Below are positions 63,939-64,000 of a DNA stretch of 64,000 bases, piece by piece. Numbering within the stretch: the first letter of the stretch is position 1; every line of letters starts with the position of its first letter. The position numbers and the translations under genes are program-made. Origin of the DNA: Pseudomonas alkylphenolica (GTDB taxonomy: Bacteria > Pseudomonadota > Gammaproteobacteria > Pseudomonadales > Pseudomonadaceae); NCBI RefSeq assembly GCF_016009175.1, contig NZ_JADUCM010000013.1, positions 1 through 64,000 of the forward strand, given 5' to 3'. The notes under the pieces are model-generated. The model saw only the letters and a list, made by a program, of their open reading frames with translations. It was not told the DNA's origin and ran no database searches.

Positions 63939-64000
63939 GAAAAACTGACCTCTGGTCGAATGTCAACCATTCCACTCCAGCCTGGAACAGAGCCCGCTAA

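Overview
The window looks like a chromosomal segment of a Pseudomonas, probably near the P. putida/P. fluorescens side of the genus. This rests on its high GC, on genus-typical small families (DUF3077, DUF3509, DUF2897), on REP-type palindromes (GTGGGAGC/GTAGGAGC cores), and on the gene order pyrF - DUF2897 - comEA beside an O-antigen locus. I assign genus by recognition of families, not by a database search. No rRNA, CRISPR, insertion sequence or prophage was seen.

From 1 to about 40.4 kb the content is mostly core or genus-level. It holds two LysR regulators with divergent partners (an SDR and an MFS pump), a TonB-dependent receptor, tRNA-Ser(GGA), a crotonase, a lysophospholipid acyltransferase, CorA and an amidotransferase-like protein. 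It continues with a cytochrome c protein, the ATP-grasp/alpha-E/transglutaminase operon, rraB, an LTA-synthase-like sulfatase, ogt, a ZIP transporter and ankyrin and DUF3509 proteins. Then come an ARD-like protein that has lost its metal ligands, an MFS carrier, aroC, prmB, an isochorismatase-like protein, an Smr protein, folE, glutaredoxin/GST genes, benE, a MocR regulator with an MFS pump, an InaA-type kinase, an SDR, a CurA-like reductase, pyrF and comEA.

From 41.36 to 63.94 kb the window is a surface-polysaccharide locus in two convergent blocks that meet near 51.9 kb. The plus block starts with a complete CDP-3,6-dideoxyhexose pathway (ddhD-ddhA-ddhB-ddhC). YerE-like and YerF-like enzymes follow, and together these are predicted to make CDP-yersiniose A, a branched-chain 3,6-dideoxyhexose. 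The block ends with a GtrA flippase, a GtrB-type polyprenyl-phosphate glycosyltransferase and a lower-GC GT-C membrane protein, an arrangement like phage-type O-antigen side-chain cassettes. The minus block, probably transcribed from beyond the right edge, encodes a tandem-methyltransferase protein, a methyltransferase/coiled-coil protein resembling chain-length terminators, a large multidomain glycosyltransferase, a lipoprotein, Gmd and an Rmd-type reductase (GDP-D-rhamnose) and two GT4 glycosyltransferases. The simplest reading is a D-rhamnose-containing O-antigen, capped or modified at its end and decorated with yersiniose and/or a Gtr-added sugar.

Points for a second look are a structured RNA in front of a DUF3077 gene, the ARD pseudoenzyme, and an Ig-like domain shared by a lipoprotein and the C-terminus of the tandem methyltransferase. 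Also of note are the methyltransferase/coiled-coil ruler candidate and the joining of yersiniose and gtr functions in one operon.
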